Positions 7,510-14,459 of a stretch of 16,992 nt of DNA are shown one piece after another. Source of the DNA: Solirubrobacterales bacterium. GTDB lineage: Bacteria; Actinomycetota; Thermoleophilia; Solirubrobacterales; 70-9. Positions within the stretch are counted from its first letter, which is position 1, and each line of letters begins with the position of its first letter. The notes under the pieces were generated by a model. It saw nothing but the letters and a program-made list of their open reading frames with translations. It was not told the DNA's origin and did no database searches. The stretch is taken from contig JAUQWL010000070.1 in the NCBI GenBank assembly GCA_030835185.1, forward strand, positions 1 to 16,992. Direction: 5' to 3'. Made by a program: the position numbers and the translations under genes.

Positions 7510-8460
7510 ATGCCTCTCGCCATTTTCGGAATCGACAACACAGGAATCAGTCTCGGGATCACCTTGACGATCCTCGCGCTGGTCGCGATCTGGGTCGCAC
7601 TGATCGTCTTCACCTTCTCCGACGCGCGTCGCCGGATCTCCGATCCCTTCCTGGTCGGAGCGGCCACGGCGGCCTCGTTTTTCCCGTTCGTGGGGACAGT
7701 CGTGTACACGATCCTCCGCCCGCCGGAACTGCTCGATGACGTAAACGAGCGCGAAACCGAAATGAAGGCCGCCGAGACCCGGATTCGCCACCTGCATGCG
7801 CACGCGTGTCACAAGTGCGGCTTTCCGACCGAGGCGGACTTCGTCCGCTGCCCGGCCTGCCGGTCCCGGCTCAAGGACCCTTGTCCGTCATGCAGCCGGC
7901 CCGTCGGTCTCAACTGGAAAGTCTGCCCGTACTGCGAGCACACGCTGATCGCTTCGAAGCGATCGCGGTCGGGCGCGAAGGGGGCCTCCAAAGGATCTCC
8001 TGAAGCTCGCCGTCGCCCGTCGTCCAAGCCGGCGGACGGTCGCGAGGCGTCTTCACGTGGCAAACGCGCTCCTTCGTCTCCGGCGGCGACCGGCGAAACC
8101 GAAGCCACGGGACGAAAGAGCCGATCCGACCGCAAGGCTCCCGGCCCGGCGGACGAAACCACTCGTGACGGGGTCGCAGGGTCCGGCCCGGATCGCGGCG
8201 AGCCGACGCCTTCGACACCGGGACGCCGTAGCGGCAGGCGGGCATCGCGCCAGGACACGGCGACCCGCTCCGGGGCGGCCCCTCCCGAACCCGGAGGCCC
8301 CGATTCGCCTGGAGATCCCGATTCGCCCGAGCGGCCTGCTCGCGGCGAGGCCGGATCTTCGCGCCACCGAACCGTGAACGCCGACGACGAGCCGCTGCCG
8401 ACCAGGACGATCAACGGTGGCGACGCGGATTCGTCCGGCCGAGCCCCCGAAGCCGGCTGA
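7510..8460 (+). CDS. membrane protein with two zinc ribbons and a disordered tail
   Basis: This is a 316-residue protein of unknown function. Two transmembrane helices (about residues 13-36 and 47-69) are joined by a basic loop (SDARRRISDP). A short helical linker leads to two tandem zinc ribbons with matching spacing: C100-x2-C103-x10-C114-x2-C117 and C125-x2-C128-x10-C139-x2-C142, of the double-zinc-ribbon type. Residues about 150-316 are low complexity, rich in S, P, G, R, D and E, and probably disordered. The positive-inside rule puts the loop, and less certainly the ribbons, in doubt, so topology is unresolved. The ATG has a GGAAGGG site within the preceding small ORF. ndk follows after 61 bp. 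Zinc ribbons of this kind often bind protein or nucleic acid; no enzyme motif is visible. Confidence 0.85.
   Translation: MPLAIFGIDNTGISLGITLTILALVAIWVALIVFTFSDARRRISDPFLVGAATAASFFPFVGTVVYTILRPPELLDDVNERETEMKAAETRIRHLHAHACHKCGFPTEADFVRCPACRSRLKDPCPSCSRPVGLNWKVCPYCEHTLIASKRSRSGAKGASKGSPEARRRPSSKPADGREASSRGKRAPSSPAATGETEATGRKSRSDRKAPGPADETTRDGVAGSGPDRGEPTPSTPGRRSGRRASRQDTATRSGAAPPEPGGPDSPGDPDSPERPARGEAGSSRHRTVNADDEPLPTRTINGGDADSSGRAPEAG
7947..7964. repeat. 18-bp perfect palindrome inside the zinc-ribbon gene
   Basis: GATCGCTTCGAAGCGATC is perfectly self-complementary and lies just after the last cysteine codons, where the ordered domain gives way to the disordered tail. By length alone, about 0.07 such palindromes would be expected by chance in 17 kb of random sequence. 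The genome's apparent taste for GATCG words raises that figure. Confidence 0.6.
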
Positions 8461-8521
8461 TCGCCGGCCTCGCCGCATCCAGCTACCCCCAATTCCCGAC
8501 AAACCCGAAACGGAGTACCGA

Positions 8522-8935
8522 ATGTCCACCTCACGAACCCTCATCCTGGTCAAACCCGATGCCTTCGAACGCGCCCTCACCGGCGAGGTACTCGCCCGGT
8601 TCGAGCGCAAGGGCCTGCGCATCGCCGCCCTCAAGAAGCTGACCGCCTCCGAAGCGATCGCCCACGAGCATTACGCCGAGCACACCGAGAAACCTTTCTT
8701 CGGCGAGTTGGTCGAGTTCATAACCGGCGGACCGCTGGTTGCCGCCGTCCTCGAAGGGACCGAGGCCGTCAAAGCGGCCCGGCAGTTGATCGGGGCCACC
8801 AACCCGGTCGAGGCCGAAACCGGCTCGATCCGCGGAGACTTCGCCCTCGAGGTCACCTTCAACATGGTCCACGGCTCCGACTCCGACGAATCGGCAGAGC
8901 GCGAAATCGCGATCTGGTTTCCCGAGGGCATCTGA
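8522..8935 (+). CDS. ndk: nucleoside diphosphate kinase
   Basis: Ndk transfers the gamma phosphate from ATP to other nucleoside diphosphates through a phosphohistidine intermediate, balancing NTP and dNTP pools. The protein is 137 residues, the standard length. Landmarks are LILVKPDAFER (K11 in the nucleotide site), HYAEHTEKPFF (Y51), the G-x-x-N-P-x-x-A-x-x-GSIRGDF block (GATNPVEAETGSIRGDF), and NMVHGSDS carrying the catalytic H117. Starting at ATG 8522 restores the family N-terminus (MSTSRTLILVKPDA) and places GGAG (8512-8515) six bases upstream; an in-frame GTG/ATG-type start further upstream would run into the previous gene. It is 61 bp after the zinc-ribbon gene and probably co-transcribed. 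Confidence 0.98.
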   Translation: MSTSRTLILVKPDAFERALTGEVLARFERKGLRIAALKKLTASEAIAHEHYAEHTEKPFFGELVEFITGGPLVAAVLEGTEAVKAARQLIGATNPVEAETGSIRGDFALEVTFNMVHGSDSDESAEREIAIWFPEGI

Positions 8936-9017
8936 GCCGCCGTCTCTCAGCCGGGTGGCAAACGGTCGGAGGAAGTGCCGCGAGCCCCGCGGGGGGCCGA
9001 ACGGGGCGGACTTGACC

Positions 9018-9023
9018 TATCTT
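9018..9023 (+). promoter_or_regulatory. candidate maf -10 (TATCTT), leaderless arrangement
   Basis: TATCTT begins 14 nt before the GTG at 9032, the same distance as TAAGAT before valS. Transcription would begin at about 9030-9032. No Shine-Dalgarno sequence precedes GTG 9032. A GGAGGA at 8968-8973 is only one base from a GTG at 8975, too close to serve it. Confidence 0.4.
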
Positions 9024-9031
9024 GCGTGGCT

Positions 9032-9601
9032 GTGACCGTCCCGTTTCCGGTGATCCTCGCTTCGGCTTCCCCCCAGCGCCGGGAGATGCTGGAGCGGCTC
9101 GGGATCAAGTTCGAGGTGCGGGTGTCCGGAGCGGAGGAGATCGTCCACGGCGATCCGGCAGAGATCGTGCTTGCGAACGCGCTGCTCAAAGCGCGGTCGG
9201 TCCCGGCTGTCGATTCGATCGTGATCGGCTGTGACACCGACGTCGTCCTGGAGGAGCATCTGATCGGTAAACCGGAAGACGAGATTCGGGCGCGTGAGTA
9301 CCTGGCCCAGCTTTCCGGACGGACTCACCGCGTGCTCAGCGGACTTGCCGTGCTCGGGCCGGCCGACGATCAGGCGAGGACCGGAATCGTCGAGTCCCGG
9401 GTCCGTTTTCGCGAACTCGGTACCGCCGACATCGAGCGCTATCTCGCGAGCGGGGAGTGGCGGGGCCGGGCCGGTGGATACGCCGCACAGGGTCGCGGCT
9501 CGTCGCTGATCGCTTCGATCGAGGGTGACCTCTCCAACGTGATCGGCCTTCCCGTCGGACTGCTGCTCGATCTCGTACCCGAACTCGATCCAGCGGCCTG
9601 A
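9032..9601 (+). CDS. maf: Maf-family nucleoside triphosphate pyrophosphatase
   Basis: Maf proteins hydrolyse non-canonical or canonical NTPs to NMP and pyrophosphate, and several affect septation. From GTG 9032 the protein is 189 residues, typical for the family. Landmarks are ILASASPQRREML (S-A-S-P-x-R-R at 11-17), the central VIGCDTDVVLEEHLIGKP (a variant of the usual A-D-T-V-V...GKP), LAQLSGRTHRVLSGLAV, and the end GRAGGYAAQGRGSSLIASIEG followed by NVIGLPV. The start is uncertain: GTG 9026 (two more codons) and GTG 9032 are both in frame downstream of TATCTT, and GTG 8975 would add 19 unconserved residues. maf commonly neighbours mre genes, as here. I cannot say whether it is a dTTP/UTP or a m7GTP type. 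Confidence 0.93.
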   Translation: MTVPFPVILASASPQRREMLERLGIKFEVRVSGAEEIVHGDPAEIVLANALLKARSVPAVDSIVIGCDTDVVLEEHLIGKPEDEIRAREYLAQLSGRTHRVLSGLAVLGPADDQARTGIVESRVRFRELGTADIERYLASGEWRGRAGGYAAQGRGSSLIASIEGDLSNVIGLPVGLLLDLVPELDPAA

Positions 9602-9666
9602 CGCGACGCTCTGCCGCAGCGGGGTCCGGCGGCATTCGGCGGCTCAGGCCGGTGGAGCACAGTCGG

Positions 9667-9672
9667 TAGAAT
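9667..9672 (+). promoter_or_regulatory. candidate -10 (TAGAAT) of the mre-rod operon
   Basis: TAGAAT is the best -10-like hexamer in the 349-bp maf-mreC gap and lies in the context AGTCGGTAGAAT. A near copy, AGTCGGTAAACT, precedes rplU. Transcription would begin at about 9679, giving a leader of about 270 nt before mreC. No clear -35 is visible (TCAGGC at the expected place). Confidence 0.45.
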
Positions 9673-9768
9673 CGGTCGACCTGGACGTCCAGTCCGGAGT
9701 ACGCCGGCGGTCCGATCCCGGTTCCCATGCCCGCGTCTCAAGGACCGTCTCCGGCCGGCTCGTTTTCT

Positions 9769-9823
9769 GCCCGGAAGGGACGGCCCCGGTGCAACTACAG
9801 AAGCAGGGGCGCCGTCTTCGGGC
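9769..9823 (+). ncRNA. candidate structured RNA in the mreC leader
   Basis: Within the maf-mreC gap the arms fold into a long bulged hairpin. GCCC (9769-9772) pairs with GGGC (9820-9823), GAAG (9774-9777) with CTTC (9816-9819), ACGGC (9780-9784) with GCCGT (9811-9815), and CCC (9785-9787) with GGG (9807-9809). That is 16 pairs with bulges at 9773, 9778-9779 and 9810. An inner TGC/GCA helix (9790-9792 with 9803-9805) caps it with an AACTACAGAA loop. It lies about 90 nt into the predicted leader. I do not recognise a known riboswitch class. The rest of 9602-9950 holds no gene I can support. Confidence 0.4.
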
Positions 9824-9950
9824 GCTTCCCGGCGGATAGTGAGAAAGTCAGTCGTCGAGCAGCATCCGGGCCATTCGTGCCGTGTTCCGGCCGGTTCACC
9901 GAGAGCGGCCCCGGGTCCAGCAACAGAAAACAGAAACCCAGGTTCAATCG

Positions 9951-10799
9951 ATGTATCGCAAGCAAGTCCGCCGTCGCCGCGCCGTCCTGATCGGACTGGT
10001 CGTGCTCGGCTTCCTGCTGCTCACTTTCACGTTCGGGAGTGGTTCGGGCGCGGTGGGAGGCGGTCTCGGCTCCGTATTCGGACCGTTCGAAAAGGTCGCC
10101 GCCAGTGCCCTGAAGCCGGCCAGGGACCTGGTCAACTGGTTCGACGAGACGCTGGCTGCGAGGGGCGACCGCGAACGCCTGGCCGCAGAACTCGAGGAGG
10201 CCCGCTCGCTCGCGGTGGCCGGGCAGGTCTCGATCCAGGAGAACGAACAGCTGCGAAAGATGCTCAAGCTCCAGAAACGCGGCAACATCCCCAACACATA
10301 CACGCCGGTGACCGGTTCGGTGATCTCGCGCTCGCCGACGCTCTGGTACTCGACCGTCGGAATCGACAAGGGGAGTTCGAACGGCGTGAAGATGGACGAC
10401 CCGGTGATAAACGGTGACGGGCTGGTCGGCCGCGTCAGTTCGGTCAGCCGGTCCACTTCGGTCGTGACCCTGGTCACCGACAGCTCCAGCGCAGTCACCG
10501 CGAAGGTCCTGCCGAGTGGCGCCCAGGGCGTGGTGGTGGCGAAAGTCGGCGCACCCGGCGAGCTGGTCCTCGAGTTTCTCGACCAGACGAAGAACGTCGG
10601 CAAGGGCCAGGCCGTTGTCACATCGGGATGGCGGACCGGTGAGCTTTCTTCGCTCTTTCCGCCGAATGTGCCGATCGGCGACGTGAAGCGTGCGCCGATC
10701 GATGAGCGTGAGGCAAGCCAGACGGTCGAGGTGTCGCCGTACGCCGATCTGCGGAATCTCGACCTGATCCAGGTACTCACCGGAGGAAGACGCGGATGA
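9951..10799 (+). CDS. mreC: cell-shape protein MreC
   Basis: MreC is a bitopic inner-membrane scaffold that activates PBP2-RodA in the elongation complex. The protein is 282 residues: a basic cytoplasmic start (MYRKQVRRRR), one transmembrane helix (about 11-28), a periplasmic coiled coil (RERLAAELEEARSLAV through NEQLRKMLKLQ), and the two six-stranded beta domains with the family blocks STVGIDKGSSNGVKMDDPVI, GLVGRVSSVS and VVTSGWRTGELSSLFPPNVPIG. I chose ATG 9951 because the basic-TM start begins there. GTG 9882 would add 23 unconserved residues. The Shine-Dalgarno sequence is weak. The stop overlaps the mreD start (ATGA). It heads the operon mreC-mreD-mrdA-rodA, and unusually mreB is not immediately upstream. 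Confidence 0.96.
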   Translation: MYRKQVRRRRAVLIGLVVLGFLLLTFTFGSGSGAVGGGLGSVFGPFEKVAASALKPARDLVNWFDETLAARGDRERLAAELEEARSLAVAGQVSIQENEQLRKMLKLQKRGNIPNTYTPVTGSVISRSPTLWYSTVGIDKGSSNGVKMDDPVINGDGLVGRVSSVSRSTSVVTLVTDSSSAVTAKVLPSGAQGVVVAKVGAPGELVLEFLDQTKNVGKGQAVVTSGWRTGELSSLFPPNVPIGDVKRAPIDEREASQTVEVSPYADLRNLDLIQVLTGGRRG

Positions 10800-11341
10800 T
10801 CGTCACCACCAAGGTCGCCGTCCGGATCATCCTCGTGCTCGTCGCGGCGATCCTCCTTCAGGACACCTTCTTCTCGCTGGTCGAGCTCTTCGGGGCCTCC
10901 TTCTGGATCCTGCCCGCCGTTGCCGCCATATTCGGGATGCTCGGCGGCAGCATGGTCGGCGCCACCGTCGGCTTCACAGTGGGCTTCTTCTCCGATGCCC
11001 TGAACGACGGACCGCTCGGTACGGCGTGCCTCGTCTTCATGGGGATCGGCTACGCGACCGGTCTCTACCGTGAGCGGGGAGGTCAGCCTCCGGCGCTGGC
11101 CGCCGCCCTGATCGCCGGAGCCGCGACCTTCTTTGCCAATCTGGCCCTCGGGCTTTTCACCACCCTGCTCGACTTCGACGCCTATCTCAGCGCGGCCGCG
11201 CTACCCGACCTGCTGCTACAGACGCTCTTCGCCTTCTCGCTGGCGGGCCCGCTCTTTATCCTCATAGGGAGGATCCTCAGACCCGCCCTGGTCGACGAAC
11301 GGGCCGGTCGTCACCGCAGAACGACCGCTTTCGGATCCTGA
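10796..11341 (+). CDS. mreD: rod shape-determining membrane protein MreD
   Basis: The 181-residue protein is almost wholly hydrophobic with about five or six transmembrane segments. It contains ILLQDTFFSLVELFG and the MVGATVGFTVGFFSDALNDGPLG segment, whose G-F-x-x-G-x-x-x-D pattern is typical of MreD. It partners MreC in the elongasome; its biochemical action is still poorly defined in the family. Its ATG overlaps the mreC TGA by four bases and has GGAGGA (10782-10787) eight bases upstream inside mreC, so translational coupling is expected. The C-terminal segment LRPALVDERAGRHRRTTAFG is basic and probably cytoplasmic. Length and position match the family; sequence conservation in MreD is low, so the call leans on context as well. 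Confidence 0.93.
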   Translation: MIVTTKVAVRIILVLVAAILLQDTFFSLVELFGASFWILPAVAAIFGMLGGSMVGATVGFTVGFFSDALNDGPLGTACLVFMGIGYATGLYRERGGQPPALAAALIAGAATFFANLALGLFTTLLDFDAYLSAAALPDLLLQTLFAFSLAGPLFILIGRILRPALVDERAGRHRRTTAFGS

Positions 11342-11362
11342 GCGGTCAGGAACTCGCAGTCC

Positions 11363-13228
11363 ATGAGAATCGAACCCGTATTCACCAAGCCGAAACACCG
11401 CAAGGGGACTGCCCTGCGCGTGGCCGTGATCGGGGGTCTCGGACTCGCCCTCTTCGTCATCCTGTTCTTCAGGCTCTGGTCGCTGCAGGTCGTGACCGCC
11501 GACCGTTACCTGGCCGAGGCCAACGACAACCGGACCCGGGAGATAACGGTAAGGGCACCACGCGGGCGGATCCTCGACCGTGAAGGAAACGTGCTGGTCG
11601 ACAACCGCACCAGCATGGCCCTCGAACTCGATCCGCTTCAGATCCCGTCGGATGCGGCCGAGCGGCGCAAGCGCTTCGCAGCGATAGGCAAGGTGCTCGA
11701 TCGCGACCTCCGCTGGGTTCGCAACCGCTACCGTGACGAGTTGAAGTCGAACCCCCCGGGGAGCCCGATCACCCTGATTCGGGACGTCGACGACGACATC
11801 GTCTTCTATCTGCAGGAAAACCAGGCGCGATACCCCGAAGTCCAGATCAACCGGGTCTTTGTGAGGCGTTACCCGCAGGGAATCCGGGCAGCCCACCTGC
11901 TGGGAAGCGTCGGCGAAGTCACCGCCGAGGACCTCGAGGCCGAAAGAAATCAGGACCTCGAACCGGGCGACACCCTGGGCAAGGCCGGGGTGGAGCAGAC
12001 CTACGACGACACGCTGCGCGGCGAGAGCGGTCAGACCAGGGTTCAGGTCGATTCGCTCGGTCAGGTCAAGGGCGAGCTGCAATCGAAGAACCCGGTGCCC
12101 GGGAATTCGCTCAAGTTGACCCTGGACCCGGATGTCCAGTCGGCCGGAGAAGCCGCACTGACCAGCTTCGGCCTGCCGGGTGCCTTCGTCACGATGGACA
12201 TCGAGAGCGGGGAAATCCTGGGCCTGGCCTCCAACCCGACGATCGATCCCTCGATCTTCACCCGTCCGCTCAGCCAGGCGGATGCGGACCGTCTCTGGGA
12301 TGAGGATCAGGGTGCACCCATGTTCAATCGGGCGATCGGCGGGGGCTATCCGGTCGGCTCCGTCTACAAGCCGATCACCGCCGTAGCCGGTCTCGACGCC
12401 GGGGCGATCACGCCGTCGACGATGATCCAGGACAACGGCAAGATCGAAATCTCCGACCAGATCTTCACCAATGCCGGAAGTCAGGCGCACGGACCGGTCG
12501 ATCTTCGCCGCGCGCTCGAAGTCTCCTCCGACGTCTACTTCTACCTCCTCGGTGCCGAGATGAACGGGACCAACAAACTGCAGCACTGGTCGCGGGAGTT
12601 CGGCATCGGCGAGTCGACCGGGATCGATCTGCCGGGCGAAGCGTCCGGACTCTTGCCGACGCCCGACTGGCGCAACGAACTGTTCGCAGAGGGGGAGACG
12701 GACCGACCCTGGGCGATCGGCGACAACGTCCAGCTGGCGATCGGCCAGGGGGACCTTCAGGCTGACCCGCTCCAGATGGCGGTGGCCTACGCGGCGCTCG
12801 GCAACGGCGGAATGATCGTCAAGCCGCATATGGCGCTCCAGGCAGAAGACTCGGCCGGCCGCATCCTCGAGGAGTACGAGCCGGAGGTCAGCCGCACGAT
12901 CGACCTCGACCCGGGGGCGCGCCAGACCATCCTCGAAGGGCTCCACGACGCCGCCCAGGCCCCCGATGGCACTTCCTACGGCGTCTTCGGAGGCTTCCCG
13001 GTGCCGGTTGCCGGCAAGACGGGAACGGCTGAACGTCCGCCGAACGGCGACCAGTCCTGGTACATCGTCCTGGCGCCGTATCCCGACCCCAGGATCGTCA
13101 CCGCGGTGACGGTCGAACAGGGCGGGTTCGGCTCCGACACCGCTGCCCCGATCGCGCTCCAGATCCTCTCGGCCTACTTCGACAAGCAGGCGAAGCCGGT
13201 CTCCGGCGGAAGCGGGAACTTCGAGTAA
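11363..13228 (+). CDS. mrdA: penicillin-binding protein 2, elongasome transpeptidase
   Basis: This class B PBP cross-links glycan strands made by RodA. The 621-residue protein has a basic cytoplasmic start, one transmembrane helix (about 20-40), the dimerisation/pedestal domain (RAPRGRILDREGNVLVDNR, then the GSVGEVTAEDLEAER and LGKAGVEQTYDDTLRG blocks), and a transpeptidase domain. The active-site motifs are intact: S-V-Y-K with nucleophile S333 and K336, S-S-D (388-390; the SxD form seen in PBP2 proteins rather than SxN), and KTG (552-554). The start is 21 bases after mreD with a weak AGGA (11348-11351). Its stop overlaps the rodA ATG by one base (TAATG). Intact motifs argue for an active beta-lactam-binding enzyme. 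Confidence 0.97.
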   Translation: MRIEPVFTKPKHRKGTALRVAVIGGLGLALFVILFFRLWSLQVVTADRYLAEANDNRTREITVRAPRGRILDREGNVLVDNRTSMALELDPLQIPSDAAERRKRFAAIGKVLDRDLRWVRNRYRDELKSNPPGSPITLIRDVDDDIVFYLQENQARYPEVQINRVFVRRYPQGIRAAHLLGSVGEVTAEDLEAERNQDLEPGDTLGKAGVEQTYDDTLRGESGQTRVQVDSLGQVKGELQSKNPVPGNSLKLTLDPDVQSAGEAALTSFGLPGAFVTMDIESGEILGLASNPTIDPSIFTRPLSQADADRLWDEDQGAPMFNRAIGGGYPVGSVYKPITAVAGLDAGAITPSTMIQDNGKIEISDQIFTNAGSQAHGPVDLRRALEVSSDVYFYLLGAEMNGTNKLQHWSREFGIGESTGIDLPGEASGLLPTPDWRNELFAEGETDRPWAIGDNVQLAIGQGDLQADPLQMAVAYAALGNGGMIVKPHMALQAEDSAGRILEEYEPEVSRTIDLDPGARQTILEGLHDAAQAPDGTSYGVFGGFPVPVAGKTGTAERPPNGDQSWYIVLAPYPDPRIVTAVTVEQGGFGSDTAAPIALQILSAYFDKQAKPVSGGSGNFE

Positions 13229-14421
13229 TGGAGTCCTCGAGGATCCCGCGGAGCGGTTCCGGGCACCGGTTGCCCCGGGTCGGGCTGCTCGAACGGGCCG
13301 GCCTGCGAGACATGGACGGCTGGCTGAGCTTCTCCGCTCTGGGGCTGCTGATCTGTTCGATCGTCACACTCGATCAGACCAGCGCCCAGGTGGTCGCCGA
13401 TGCACCCAGCAACTTCCCCGAGCGCCAGGCCGTGTACGGTCTCGTGGGTATTGTGGCGATGATTGCTATCGCCCGGATCGACTATTCGCGCTTTCGCGAG
13501 TTGCGGGTCGGCATCTACACATTCCTATGCGCATCCATCCTGACCATCTTCGTTTTCGGCGTCACCCTGAGGGGGTCGACCCAGTCTCTGGAGCTGCCGT
13601 TCTTTACCTTTCAACCGGCCGAGCTGGGCAAGCTGTTGTTGATCCTCTCTCTGGCCGGCTTCGTGATCGACGGCGCGCGCCGGGGCTCGGAGTCACAGCG
13701 CACTCTCCGGTATCTGGCGCTCGGACTGGCACCGACCGGCATGGTGCTGCTTCAGGACCTCGGTACGTCCCTGGTCTACGGAGCCATCACGATCGCGATC
13801 ATGGTCGCGGCCGGTGTGCGCTGGTCCCACCTGGCAGCGATCGGGATGACTTTCGTCGCCTTTGCCGGGATTGTGCTGGTCCTGATGCCGATGGCCGGAG
13901 CGCCGGTGCTCAAGGAGTATCAGCGGGAGCGCCTCACATCCTTCATTTCCCCGACCTCCGATGTAGGAGGGGCGGGTTACCAGCAAAACCAGGCCAAGGT
14001 GGCCGCGGGATCCGGTGGAACCACCGGCCGCGGAGACCAGGCCACACAGTCGCGTCTCGGCTTCGTACCCGCGCGTCACACGGACTTCATTTTCGCCGTG
14101 GTCGCGGAGCGGTACGGCTTTGTCGGAGCCGCACTGGTCTTATCCCTTTTTGCCCTGCTCTTCTGGCGGGCATTGCGTCTGATGACGCTCTCGAAGAACT
14201 TCTACGGAACCCTGGTCGCGGCGGGAATCGCCAGCGCCATCATGTTCCAGGTCTTCGTCAATGTGGGAATGAACCTCGGCATCATGCCGATCACCGGCAT
14301 CCCCTTGCCGCTGATGAGCTACGGAGGGTCGGCGATTATCGCCACCTTCATGATGATCGGGGTCCTGCAGAGCATTCACATCGAGTCGCGTGCCGGTCAG
14401 AGAGGTCCGTGGATCCAGTGA
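13228..14421 (+). CDS. rodA: SEDS peptidoglycan glycosyltransferase RodA
   Basis: RodA polymerises lipid II into glycan for lateral wall growth, in complex with the PBP2 encoded just upstream. The 397-residue protein has about ten hydrophobic segments after a basic start of 30 residues. SEDS signatures are FQPAELGKLLLILSLAGF, the large extracellular loop with RLTSFISPTSDVGGAGYQ-type sequence, LGFVPARHTDFIFAVVAERYG (ARHTD at 282-286, holding the conserved aspartate), and the C-terminal ITGIPLPLMSYGGSA (SYGGS at 364-368). The ATG shares one base with the PBP2 stop, so the pair is almost certainly translationally coupled. FtsW is the main alternative, but the PBP2/MreCD neighbourhood favours RodA. 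Confidence 0.96.
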   Translation: MESSRIPRSGSGHRLPRVGLLERAGLRDMDGWLSFSALGLLICSIVTLDQTSAQVVADAPSNFPERQAVYGLVGIVAMIAIARIDYSRFRELRVGIYTFLCASILTIFVFGVTLRGSTQSLELPFFTFQPAELGKLLLILSLAGFVIDGARRGSESQRTLRYLALGLAPTGMVLLQDLGTSLVYGAITIAIMVAAGVRWSHLAAIGMTFVAFAGIVLVLMPMAGAPVLKEYQRERLTSFISPTSDVGGAGYQQNQAKVAAGSGGTTGRGDQATQSRLGFVPARHTDFIFAVVAERYGFVGAALVLSLFALLFWRALRLMTLSKNFYGTLVAAGIASAIMFQVFVNVGMNLGIMPITGIPLPLMSYGGSAIIATFMMIGVLQSIHIESRAGQRGPWIQ

Positions 14422-14459
14422 TGGTTCCCGGGCAATCAATCTGAACGGAAAACACCCGA

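Noticed and set aside
8975..9031. GTG 8975 as the maf start
   Set aside because: GGAGGA is only one base away, too close for initiation. The 19 added residues are unconserved and span the TATCTT element.
9727..9990. 87-codon frame in the mreC leader
   Set aside because: It overlaps the mreC start, has no ribosome binding site or recognisable composition, and runs through the predicted hairpin.
11216..12946. 576-codon open frame on the minus strand opposite mreD and PBP2
   Set aside because: It overlaps the intact transpeptidase gene throughout and shows no motif; it is a codon-bias shadow.
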